A stretch of DNA of 64,000 nt from Muricea muricata (Eukaryota > Cnidaria > Anthozoa > Malacalcyonacea > Plexauridae), in contig OY979729.1 of NCBI GenBank assembly GCA_963855995.1, positions 10,248,115-10,312,114 of the forward strand, written 5' to 3'. A program made the translations under genes and the position numbers. How positions within the stretch are numbered: position 1 is the stretch's first letter; each line of letters starts with the position of its first letter. Shown here in pieces: positions 35,479-46,654 of this stretch. Under the pieces are notes generated by a model, which saw nothing but the letters and a program-made list of their open reading frames with translations, did not search any database and had not been told where the DNA came from.

Positions 35479-38400
35479 CTCCATAAGTTAACATCCTCAA
35501 CTGCACCAAACTGCGAAAATAGAAATAACAATTTAATCTCCATAATAAGAGAGAGAGCTAAATTTGTAAAGGAAACGCAAGTTTGCCTTGATCCAGTGTA
35601 AAACTTTTGAGAAATCACTACTTTAGACGTGACAGTTTTATTCGAACAATAGAACATATTAAAATGACTCGATTGTTTGAAAAGTAAGATTAGATACAAA
35701 GATTTGATTTTTAAATGGAAAGAACTGAAGATTTCAAACTCTACTCTACACACGGAAGCTATAAAGCCGGATATATGGTACACAAATTCGATGGTTCAGC
35801 ACCAGCAGTTCTCAAGAAGACACCGCCTTCTTCAACGAACTTTGCATAAACATACAAATATGTGTACAATATTAACAAACTTTCCAATGATATATTTTTC
35901 ACACTTTACAGCATTTTGCAACTAAACATTACAAATTTACTTAAATTTCGCTATGTTCTTTCTAGAGGTGACGATTATTTCTCTTACAACAGTGGCGGTG
36001 ATAGAAGCGGGGGCAAGAGCATTTATATTAATAATATTTCTAAAGAATTAATCATAAGCACTCAGAAAAGCCAATTGCAACATGTGTTCATACTGGGCAG
36101 GTATTTGGTATTTAAGTACCAAGGGCAAACATGGAAATTTGTCTAAAATTTTTGCCTCGTAAGAGCTACGATAAGAATGGTTTATTTCTTCTTATGATAT
36201 TTGTGTCAATTGGCGTTGTTCTTATCAGTATAGCTGGTATTTTAGAGGCGCAAGCGACATTAGAATGCAACCCAAACAGAAACCTCGCAAGCGATGTCTC
36301 AACAAGGAAGTACATTGCCACGCAATGTTTCCTCAAATACGCGCGAGAATTTTACCCTCCGTTACCTATTTACGCTCTGGTCCTGATGAATTTTGGAATT
36401 GTGTACTTGCTCAGTATTATCTACGCTCATTTGGTGGAGCATCGCGTGAAAATTCTCACAGAGCCACCGAGTGCAAGGACGGATGACGGCGGAGAGGAAA
36501 GTCAACCACTATCGACGGGTATTACAGAAGCAAGTGCAGACCTTGCGACTTATGGAAAGTGGGCTGGTCGTTATATTGTTTTCACGGCATATGTCACGCA
36601 TTTGATTGTTTTTCGTATAATACCATTGGCAGTATTTGCAGTATTGCTCTTAACATCATCGAATTTTCCTCTCAAATTTCAATGTCATTTGACCACGAGT
36701 ATTCCCCCTGCAAACTTTACAAAAAGTTCGAACTCAACGGTGGAGTGCATTTATCCTATGAGCAGCAAAAATGAAATACTATCCACCACGGTGGTACAAT
36801 AAATTTCGCTGTCGGTACAGTGGCGTTCGTGGAACTTGTTTATCTGTTGTGCTCAGCATGGAAAGATCATAACCTACTTACTGACCTAGAGTTTTGTCGT
36901 GTTTACCTGAGAAAGCATAAAAGAATCAGAGAATTACAAAGAATTATCAGGGAAACGATACCCAAGCACTTGTTGCAAATTTATGATGATTTTGGCGGGA
37001 AACATATGTCAAATAGAAACCTAAAAGATATGTATATCAATGTCGTAATTCAAAAGGGAAGACAAGTGGGCATGAAACAGTTTGAGAACAGACATGAGAC
37101 ATATGAGGCCTACTTCAAAAAACCAGAGAATGCAACTAAGTTGAAGAATACGGCTGATCTATTCAAACCCACAGAGTTAAAAGATGGCCCCAAGTCTGTT
37201 CTTGTGGTTGGTCGCCCAGGAATCGGCAAAACATTTCTGACAAAAATGATGTTATATGAATGGCAACAACAAAAATCTGAATTCTGGTATGGAAAAATAG
37301 TAATTTTAATACGATTTCGTTGCTTTAATACTGGCAAAATAAGTCTTCGAGATATGTTGCGAAAATCAGATGGACTCCAAGGCGATGATTTCACTCGGAT
37401 CTATGAATACGTTTGTATGGAACCAAGTAACGTTGTTCTGATTTTTGATGGTCTGGATGAGCTTGCAGTGGATGATCAGATTGGAGAAGACAGTGGAAAT
37501 GGCGAGATTGAAGAAACACATATATACAATATCTGGAAACAACTTGTGAGAGGCCAACTATTACCTGGAGCCACTGTACTGACCACGACTCGGCCCACGG
37601 CAGAACGATTATATAAACCTACAATTTATAACTCTATACAGTATGATCGAGAGGTCGAGATCTTGGGCTTCGATGAAGAAGAGGTGAAAAACTATGTTGA
37701 AAAATTTTGTGGTGGTGACAAGCAAAAAAGTACAGAGATATGGAGTTTGATCAAGGACTCGCCAGAGCTTTTGACCACATGCTACATACCAGTTTCATCC
37801 TACATTGTCTGTTTAACACTAGATGAAAGCATTAAAATGGATAACCAAGAAGAAGTTGATGGTCAAGGAAATGTTCCCAGAACAATGACAGAATTGTACA
37901 AGAGAGCTATAAACATTTTGCTGTTTAGGCATCATTTAGAACACAAGGGCAAAGAAAAACCAAAGAACTATATTACTGCTAAGCTTCCTAAACAACTTCA
38001 AGATGACTTGAACAAACTTAAAGAAATTGCAAGAAAGGGGATGAGGAAAGAAAAGTTGATATTCTACGATGACGAAGTTGATGCTGGAATCCCAGATTGT
38101 GGATTATTTAACAAGTTAGAAGATAAAAGTCAAAATATCTTTTGTTTTCTTCATCTTACTATTCAAGAGTTTCTTGCAGCACTAGACGTGGTTGATGATA
38201 TGGACAATGTCGAATCCTTCTTATCTGACCACATTAAAAAACCCAAGTGGCATTTAGTGATCTTGTTTGTTGCTGGGTTGATTGGAGATAAATTTAGAGA
38301 AATGAAGTCACAGAGGTATACAAAATAGTTCATATATTTTAGTAGTTATGGTTCCAATGCATTGTGGAATCATTGTGGAGTCTTGTGAGGTTCAGTACTC

Positions 38401-38579
38401 TCACTTCCAGGATTCTTTCTTAGAATTTTTTAAGAAATTCCATTTTTAAGGAATTTTCTATATCCTAAGATAATCCATAGTTTTAACCCAGTTGCCCGGC
38501 CCTCAAGGTTCCATCTGAGTTGGATGCAACAGTTTACTTTGTGCTGTCACCATATTTATATTACGGTGTATTGTTTGTC

Positions 38580-38823
38580 CTGAAGCTGTTGTTCAAAGCC
38601 AGGCTAAGGCTAACCTCAGTTGAATTATACACCCATTAATTCTACGCCTCCGTTTCTTGCAATAAACGTTTTAACTGGAAGCTACTTTACTTACAGTACA
38701 GTACTTCAGACACAACTTTTGAAGACACATTTTCTAACTTGTAAATAGGCTGCTAGGAAATTTCTTTTGAATCTTATGTTAACCCAGGGTTAAGCTAACC
38801 AACTTTTGAACAACTGACCCCAG
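38580..38823. mobile_element. MITE in copy A intron 1, absent from copy B
   Basis: GCTGTTGTTCAAAGCC at the left pairs with the inverted right end ACTTTTGAACAACTGACCCC, with AAGGCTAACC/GGTTAAGCTAACC inside. It is the same family as 33848-34091. The homologous intron of copy B lacks it, so it inserted in A after the duplication or was lost from B. Confidence 0.65.
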
Positions 38824-39875
38824 TACTATAGTTTACGAAATGCTGTTCCCCTGAATTTATCAATGTTATTTATCTAATGACGAAGTTAACAAATTTAACA
38901 TGTCTGCCAGATGGTCAATTGGATCTGATTCACTCATGCTTATTAATTGAATTCTAAAATCAGGCAAACAGAACTTTCAGATGCTGAACACACTAAAGAG
39001 CTTGCAAGAAACGAAAGATTAAGACAATGGTTTGCCACGAGGTACGTTATTTATTACTAATAAAAAAGTTTAGAATAAACATGACAGATCAGTGTAGAAA
39101 GGTAGCATCGAGCCTGTTCAAATTTTAGATCTGTACAGTTCTTTGTTTTGTTTAGCAGTCACTATTGTGAGTTAAATCAATAACAGTTTTTGTGAAAATG
39201 TGGACACTCCACACAATACAAATGGTCAGGGATCAATTTGAGATTTTGTTTCAACTCAATTTTTGCAGTTTTCCCACCGCATACATTATTTCTTTCATAA
39301 ACTTGTTTCAGAAATTTTTCGTAGTGCACATATTAAGGCCTGTCAATTTCCTGGTAAATGAAAGCGAAGTTTATTAAGTGTGAACGACCTCTATATGGGC
39401 TATGATACGATCAAACTCAATGTTCTGTTGAACATCAAATACAGTTGGGTTGGATAGACTATCCTCCAATTTCTTTCAAATGCTTTTGTTTTGTGGCAGA
39501 ACATTTTAAAGAATGGGTCAGGCAGTGTCCGTGATCAACCGATATTTCAAAGCCTGAAGGAATTAAATGTACACCTAGCATAAGTTATACAAATGACAGT
39601 TTTGTAAGAAGCATTACCATACGACCATTATTGTCAAAGTTATTGTTCCAAATGAGGTGTTAAATCTCAGATCCGACTGTTTTAATGCTGATGTGATAAC
39701 TAATCGGTTAGTTTCATAAACATTACGCGGTCATTAAACTCAACATTAATCCGTTATTGTGTTTTCTATTAAACCTTCGGTTAAACCTTCGCAAAGATCC
39801 TCGGTTAACAACAGACCAACGAGTTTCGATTTTTATAGAATACGCGCTAGGACAAACAATGTTTGTTAAGTATTA

Positions 39876-40230
39876 AGGTAGTGGCCGGTAAGATGACTTG
39901 GTATTCTTGCCCCGTGTAAAGCAACGTTTGAAAATTTCTTACGAGAAGGCACTTGCTAATTTGCGGCCGAATAACGGGAAAACGCAACGATCGGCCCTGG
40001 CCCCCACGATCTCCTGAACAAGTAATTTGTGACTTTATTCTTTGGGGCTATCTAAAGTTTCAAAGCTATACAACAATTTGGAACGTGTAGCGTGATCATG
40101 CAGCAGCCAAGGAATCTTAGAGAAATGGGTGAAGCACGATCACACGCTTGCCGCGCTGGCGCTCACGCCTTTTTGTCTCGCGCACAAAGTGTTGTGAGCC
40201 AGCGGACTTGTAGAGAGTCCACATGATGTC
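39876..40230 (+). pseudogene. mariner/Tc1-type transposase C-terminal remnant (copy A intron 2)
   Basis: One frame reads RPWPPRSPEQVICDFILWGY, close to the conserved [S/P]PDL..CDFFLWG segment near the last catalytic acid of mariner-like DDE transposases. It is followed by LKFQSY. Downstream frames are broken. The homologous remnant in copy B intron 2 is at 50165-50580, so the insertion pre-dates the duplication. Confidence 0.5.
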
Positions 40231-41199
40231 TAGAGCACGAAGGTGCATTCAGGCTTACATAAAAACATGCTTTTCCTCATTAGTGAACAAATATCAGTTA
40301 ACTATTTACTCGAGTTTTAAATTTGAGGTAGCAGGGCTAATTTTCTAAATTTTCAAAAATGGATAATTAAGTGATGTATATCAAATGCGGATAATTAAGT
40401 GTTATATATCAAAATTTAAGTTAGACTTTTCTATACATGCGATGGAGTTTATTTTAGTTCCACTACCTTTATAGTTTTTAAGTTACATGAAATCAAACAG
40501 GTAAAGTTTTTTTTTGGCACACCCGGTATATCCCTTGAAAAATATATAAGCATATCCAAGATGTGAACACAAATTTGTATGTTCATAAGCTGCCAAGATG
40601 AGAAGCATGCGATATTTTGAATTAGTTTACGATTCGAAACCTTCACATCGCTATTTATTCGGGTAAAACGAATTTTTGTTGCGCTGCTTCTAAAAACGTG
40701 TAAAAACTGCAAACCAGCCACGGTGCAACCGTGCCCATGGACCAGTTGTATAAAAAAGTGACAGGATATAGCTAAAACGTACTTACGTTTATACACCCTG
40801 TCCATATCTCACCGCTTTAGTCACTCATTCAGTAGAATCTCAGTTCTCTAAAAACATCTTTGTTTAGATTCCAACAGTGCAGACCAAAGAGAGGAGTTAT
40901 AGACGGAGATGATAGCGAGGCTTTATTCTTGATAAGATGTGCACATGAAATACAAGATGCTCGTGTCATGCAATTACTTGCATCATTTGCGTATGACGAG
41001 AATGATGAAGAGGGCAAAACCTTCCGTCTAGAAGACATAGATATTGCGCCAGTGGAGTCTACCGCTTTGTTTCAATTTCTAAGTTGTATCAAGAACTTAC
41101 AGAAGCTTGAGATTAATAATTGTCGCATGGAGGATGTAGTTATCCGTGAACTGGTCACAAAGTTACTGACAGAAAATAGTGGAAACAGCAAAATCACTG

Positions 41200-41870
41200 A
41201 ACTAAACATAACTAACAGTGGATTGAAAGATGAAGGTGCTAAATATTTAAGTGATGCTCTGAAGAGTGACAACTGCAAACTTATTGAATTGGACATATGG
41301 GGAAATAAATTGAAAGATGATGGAGCTAAATATTTAAGTGATGCTCTGAAGAGTGACAACTGCAAACTTATTAAATTGGATATATGGAGAAATGAATTGA
41401 AAAATGAAGGTGCTAAATATTTAAGTGATGCTCTAAGAGTGACAACTGCAAACTTACTGAATTGGGCGTAAGAGGCAATGACTTGAAAGAAGAAAGTGCT
41501 AAATATTTAAGTGATGCTCTGAAGAGTGACAACTGCAAACTTATTAAATTGGACATAAGTAACAATGAATTGAAAGATGAAGGTGCTAAATATTTAAGTG
41601 ATGCTCTGAAGAGTGACAACTGCAAACTTACTGAATTGGACGTAAGAGGCAATGGCTTGAAAGAACAAGGTGCTAAATATTCAAGTGATGCTCTGAAGAG
41701 TGACAACTGCAAACTTATTGAATTGAACATAAGCAACAATGAATTGAGAGAAAAAGGTGCTGAATATTTAAGTGATGCTCGGAAGAGCGACAACTGCAAA
41801 CTTATTAAATTGAGCATATGGAGAAATGAATTGAAAGAAAAAGGTGCTAAATATTTTAGTGATGCTGAGA
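41200..41870 (+). repeat. tandem 87-bp LRR-coding units, copy A
   Basis: About eight units of 87 bp encoding GAKYLSDALKSDNCKLIELD-type LRRs. They are part of the pseudogene and contain the second frameshift near 41435. Confidence 0.8.
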
Positions 41871-42872
41871 GGAATGTAAACCGTGAACTATTACTGATTT
41901 ATTAAACTAGCAACATGTTTGTATAAACTACTATGGACTACTAAACTCAATAAAAATCATGTAACACTGTTTTTTCATTACCCAACTTCCAGTGAATTTA
42001 CACTATAGAACTAGCAAGTATCAGGCCAATACAGCAAAGGCCGAAGAGAACAAAGATATAATATTTGTCAACTACTGAATGATTCAACCCACAGATGAGA
42101 AAAAAACAGTTAGAGTAAAGTTGTGGATAACAATTTGTTGTCAACAACAGTGCAGCTTGCTTTTTTCCAAGGGAGACTGGAGCCAATCCATTCATTGTAA
42201 CCCATAAGACTATTGTTGACAACATTTAACAATTCCAGTGACTTACTGGAATTGTATTTTAGTAGCCTATCCGGTCACTTTGGCGGAAAATTTATTCAAG
42301 ATAGCGGAATAATTTTTGCATTGCGTTGACGTCATGATAATGTGATTGCGTAATGATCTTGTGCGACGTGAATGTTGTACTGTTTCGTGTTTAATGTGAG
42401 ATCTAACGTGAGATCTAGAGCGTTAGATTTAATGTTAGATTCAACGCGAGACTTAACGTAATATCTAACGTTAAATGATCTTGACGAGTATGTGTTGTTA
42501 AGTGAGTTTTATAATGTTTGGCGATAACGTCACTGCTTTGATAACGTTATTGCTTTGATAACGTTATTTATTCGAGATGGCGGAGTAAATTATGCAAGGT
42601 ACTGACGCCATCATGATGGGGGCATTGGGACTGGAATATTACGGACAGTAGAGCTATACCTTGTTAATCTCGTACAATTTTACGCGATGAGCAGATGAGC
42701 ACCTACTCATAACTGCTCATGAGCACTTGCTCATACGCATGAGCACATGCTCATGCGCTCATAAGGCCCGATGTGGCCCGACAGTTATAACCCTCCCACA
42801 TATTAAAATAATACCAAACTCGGATATGTATATATAATTTTATTGAGAACAATGTGACAAATATTTTTGTAG

Positions 42873-43489
42873 TTAATAATCTTCATCATCACTGACCTCC
42901 GTGAAACTGTAGTCTTTTAAACGTCTTTTAATTTGAAATTTTCTCTTATTCACAGCTGCTTCCATAGCCTCTTCTGGATCAAAATCATCATTGTTCACGA
43001 GCGCATCCTTTGTTTGCATTATTTTCTTATGCCCTGGATCTTTCTTTAGTTGTTGTATCCACTGGAGACGCTACAAATAGATACTTTCCAATTCCTTTTG
43101 GAGCTCAGGCAGAATATTAGAGTAAGCTGTTTCCCCAGCGGTTTCCTCATCCAGACCACTTTGAGTCAAATTCATCTTCATCTCCTGAAAAGCCGCCTTA
43201 TGCTTTTTCTACCATAGGCATCCAAGGATCCGCTTCTTGCTCCTCAGTTTCCCAGTCTCCTGTCATCGAACTCTGAGATCCGTCAGTTGCAACGCTCGAA
43301 GCATCATCTTCTAAGTCCAATGTCTGACTTTCTGTTTCTGAGATTTCTTTCTCTTTGCTTTTCGTTTTCGTCTGGACGTAGATTGAAACCACGATAAAAT
43401 GCGTTCCCGCAAAAATTACAGCTCATTCCGCTAGAACTGACTGTGTAGAAATGCCTTGTCATTGAGCAGCACTGTATTTTTATGAGCAT
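42873..43489 (-). pseudogene. element-encoded protein, one frameshift and one stop
   Basis: The N-terminal part has several Cys/His residues (about CCSMTRHF...CNFCGNAFYRGFNL) and then an acidic Ser/Thr-rich linker. A one-base frameshift near 43198 moves to a frame with ELQKELESIYL, a TAG stop, then RLQWIQQLKKDPGHKK and DDFDPEEAMEAAVNKRKF, ending at 42873-42875. The linker and C-terminal basic helices resemble uncharacterised proteins of animal mobile elements, as far as I recall; I cannot name the family. It is probably the non-catalytic partner protein of the 42265-44870 element. Confidence 0.5.
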
Positions 43490-43858
43490 GTAAGCAAGTG
43501 CTTATGAGCAGTTATGAGCACCTGCTCACCAAAACTGTACGAGACTAACAAAATATAGCATACTAACCTGGCGGGCCATATCGGGACCTATGAGCGTATG
43601 TGCTCATCAGCAGTTATGAGCAGGTGCTCAAATGCTGATAAGGCCCTAACTGTTAGGTATTGATAGCTATAGCCCAAGTATAGATCCCGACTATTGGTAT
43701 ATGTAGTTGAGGATGTGTTTATGCGAGGTTGATTAGAGGTCGATGTGGGACCGGCGAAAGGGCTATGTGGGGTCAATGTGAGATCGGCGTGGGGTGGAAG
43801 TATTGAGGACAAGCAAATAAAACGCAGTCAACAGGTTTGTATCTTTTATTTACCACAG

Positions 43859-44131
43859 CTATTCATTAGAAGTGTCAGGATGAATTTCTGCTTGATCTAC
43901 CCTACATAACGAGTATAAGCACAGCGTTCCCTGGTTGTTTCGAAGTCTTCTCATTTCTTTGAAGTCGCGGCATGCATCGTCTACCAAATTGTTTAACATC
44001 CAGGTTCGTACGTCAGCCCTTTTTTTGCAATGGTATAAAGCATTCCTCTTTTTCTTCAAATATTCAACTCTTTTTCTAGCCTCTGCCACACGCTTGTTTA
44101 GGTCATGTAACCGCAATAAGTTCTCCTCCAT
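43859..44131 (-). CDS. small coiled-coil protein of the 2.6-kb element
   Basis: A 90-codon frame beginning MEENLLRLHDLNKRV, rich in Lys/Arg/Glu with heptad-like leucines (LLRLHDL, RVEYLKKKR). It ends at a stop at 43859. It may be a terminal or first exon of the element's gene. No known domain is recognised. It lies within the transposon, minus strand, upstream of the 42873-43489 remnant in the same orientation, so both may belong to one spliced gene. Confidence 0.4.
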   Translation of the reverse strand: MEENLLRLHDLNKRVAEARKRVEYLKKKRNALYHCKKRADVRTWMLNNLVDDACRDFKEMRRLRNNQGTLCLYSLCRVDQAEIHPDTSNE

Positions 44132-45592
44132 TAAACTGGCAATCTAAAAGTCTTATCTCTGTGAAAGTTGTAAGCGGTATGCTCTTACCGACTCAAATTT
44201 ATCATTTTATACTAATAGTACAATAACTTTTTAGTTATCCTGTTAATATGGTATATGCCATATGTGCTCGGCTATTGTGCTCTATGGCAGTCTTGCCCAG
44301 ACTTGCCTAGGTCTCCGTAGAGAAATCGCCTATCCAGCAATCGGGTTACATCGGGCCTTATGAGCGCATGAGCATGTGCTCATGAGCAGCTATGAGTAGG
44401 TGCTCATCTGCTCATCGCGTAAAATTGTACGAGATTAACAAGATATAGCCCTACTGTCCGTAATATTCCAGTCCCAATGCCCCCCTCATGATGACGTCAG
44501 TACCTTGCATAATTTACTCCGCCATCTTGAATAAATTTTACGCCATAGCAATAACGTTATCCAAAGCGATAACGTTATCAGAGCAATAACGTTATCAAAG
44601 CAACAACGTTATCGCGAAACATTATAAAACTCACTTCACAACACATACTCGTCAAGATCATCTAACGTTAGATATTACGTTAAATCTCGCGTTGAATCTG
44701 ACATTAATCTAACGCTCTAGATCTCACGTTAGATCTCACATTAAACACGAAACATTACAACATTCACGTCGCACAAGATCATTACACAATCACATTATCA
44801 TGACGTCAACGCAATGCATAAATTATTCCGCCATCTTGAATAAATTTTCCGCCAAAGTGACCGGACAGCCTACATATTTTCATGCATGCAGAATAACCAT
44901 CACCCTGACAACCACAGTAATTTATTGGATAAAATAATCTTATTGGCTTACAATGTACGGATTGGGTAGACTGTGGGTTGCTGTCTTGCCGACAACTACA
45001 ACTTAAAGTTTGGAGTGAAATACTTCAAATTTTCCCGCCAAATTGTTACCAAACACAAATAAACACAAGACAAACTATCCAAACGAACTGCATAAAAAGA
45101 TAGTTCGTCTGATAATTTGTCTGTGTATAAACGCGGGCAAACGGACGGATCATCCGTCAAAACCAACTACGCCAGCAAGTTCGGCTGAACAGACAAACTA
45201 CGCAGATAGTTCGTCCTGACGGATGATCGTCTGCTTGCCCGCGTTTATACACAGACGAACTATCAGGCAAACTATATTTTCTTTGCCAAGTTCGTCCAAA
45301 CAGATCATCCGTCTCAAGGATAAATCCATTGACGAGTGTGCATCAGCAAAACCGCTTCCATACTGATAGCTAGCGCTATAAGAGACCGATTTCTGTAGTT
45401 TATCAACAACTTTATTCTTAATCTATTCATGGTTTCTTTGACCCCAGTCCTTCTCGACCATGCAAAATCGTGATTAGACAAACAAATTACAGTTGGTAAA
45501 TCACAGACACCGCACAAAGCGGAATATAGAGAGCATGGTTGTGACTGAAGCCACAGTCATAAAGGTATATAAACTTATGATATGTAGCACAC

Positions 45593-45665
45593 CTGTTGAC
45601 ACAACATTTAGGCGGGAATTCAACTGTTCAAACAATACATCTGCCGTAACAGCATTTGCCAAAAA
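45593..45665 (-). pseudogene. orphan copy of the RAD51D exon
   Basis: Homologous to 35406-35478, with the same donor (CAACAG/GTGTGC), and encodes FLANAVTADVLFEQLNSR. No other RAD51D exon lies downstream (in minus orientation) in this unit, so it was carried along in the NLR duplication and is non-functional by context. Its N-terminal neighbour sequence (about 45700-45790) matches 35515-35625. Confidence 0.7.
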
Positions 45666-46602
45666 TTCCATAAGTTAACATCCTCAACTGCACCAAACTG
45701 CCAAAATAAAAATAGTAATTTAATCTCCATAATAAGAGAGAGAGCTAAATTTGTAAAGGAAATGCAAGATTGCCTTGATCCTGTATAAAACGTTTGAGAA
45801 ATCACTACTGTAGTGACAGTGTAAATCTAACAATAGAAAATACTAAAATGACTCGATTGTTTGAAAAGTAAGGTTAGACAGAAAGGAAAGGATTGATGAT
45901 TTCAAACTCTTCTCAAAATTCGACAGCTATAAAGCCGAATATATGGCACACAAATTCGAGGGTTCAGCACCAGCAGTTCTCAACAAGACACCGCATTCTT
46001 TAACGAACTTTGCATAAACATACAAATATGTATACAATATTAACAAACTTGCCAATGATATATTTTTCACACTTTACAGCATTTTACAACTAAACATTAC
46101 AATTTTACTTAAATTTCACTATGTTCTTTCTAGAGGTGACGATTATTTCTCTTAGAACAGCGGCGGTAATAGAAGCGGGGGCAAGGGCATTCATATTTAT
46201 AATATTTTCTCGATAGTTTTCAAGCATACATCATTATCATATTATGTAACGCGTACTAAGTCACAGACCGCATTAAGAAACTGGATGGACATTTTAAATC
46301 ATCAAGTTTACACACACAACTTCTCATTTTGAAAACGTCATATTTCTGCTTGTATCTATTAGGTAGTCAAAGATCCTAAGGTTTTGTGGATTTTAAGCTT
46401 CCTTTCTTTTTGACGAGGTTGTTTTTGTACCACCTAGTCTTGTGATCAATTTGCTCACCGCGTACCCACATACCTGTATGACCAGGCGCTGTGAATAGCA
46501 CGTCAACATAATAAACCTATAGAAATTATATTTCTAAAGAATTAATCATAAGCACTCAGAAAAGCCAATTGCAATATGTGTTCCTACTGGGCAGGTATTT
46601 GG

Positions 46603-46612
46603 TATTTATATA
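46603..46612 (+). promoter_or_regulatory. candidate TATA box of NLR copy B
   Basis: TATTTATATA lies 43 bp upstream of the copy B start codon, followed by CTGGATCATTCG. Copy A replaces this with a join (GGTATTTAAGTACC) that removes about 35 bp. Copy C retains only the 3' portion (TATTCTAGACAAG). Start-site use is inferred, not shown. Confidence 0.45.
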
Positions 46613-46654
46613 CTGGATCATTCGACGCATTCTAGACAAGCACTAAGGGCAAAC

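Larger units (their letters stand above)
36131..41905 (+). pseudogene. NLR copy A: 4TM-NACHT-LRR, two frameshifts
   Basis: Same three-exon structure as copy B: exon 1 36131-38315, exon 2 38964-39041, exon 3 40868-41905. Exon 1 encodes the four-span module with all four loop cysteines. A one-base deletion relative to B near 36795 then gives a stop at 36800-36802. The downstream frame (from about 36803) holds NACHT: Walker A GRPGIGKT, Walker B LIFDGLDE, the sensor-type TTTRPTAERL and the helical FLHLTIQEFLAA motif. A second one-base deletion in an LRR unit near 41435 shifts the frame again. The core-promoter region present in B is also missing here. I infer a pseudogene. Sequencing error is possible for each deletion alone, but less likely for both together with the promoter loss. 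Confidence 0.8.
34893..42154 (+). repeat. segmental duplication, unit A
   Basis: Colinear with 45094-53275 (unit B). It covers a GATCATCCGTC-rich stretch, a RAD51D exon, the shared upstream region, the whole NLR gene and its 3' flank. Sequence identity is high in exons and introns, broken by unit-specific insertions: a MITE at 38.6 kb in A, about 330 bp at 46.2 kb in B, and an unrelated intron segment near 39.6 kb against 49.95 kb. The boundaries are where the two stop matching by eye. Confidence 0.8.
42265..44870. mobile_element. 2.6-kb TIR transposon with TA target duplication
   Basis: The left end GCCTATCCGGTCACTTTGGC and the right end (reverse complement GGCTGTCCGGTCACTTTGGC) are inverted, and pairing continues for about 500 bp into each end. 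Inner landmarks are GACGTCATGATAATGTG, GTTAGAT-rich and TGAGCA/TGCTCA-rich stretches. TA flanks each end (42263-42264 and 44871-44872). It sits between the two NLR duplication units. It carries two minus-strand coding remnants but no recognised DDE domain, so its superfamily is unknown; the TA target is compatible with a Tc1/mariner-like relative. Confidence 0.75.

Noticed and set aside
35433-35783. 116-codon minus-strand frame across the RAD51D 5' exon
   Set aside because: The RAD51D-like residues are in a different frame (73-bp exon 35478-35406); the longer frame is a shadow.
41072-41817. Antisense frames reading LSLFRASLKYLAPSSFN in the LRR exons (also 51458-51682 and 52469-53003)
   Set aside because: Shadows of the 87-bp LRR-coding repeats on the plus strand.
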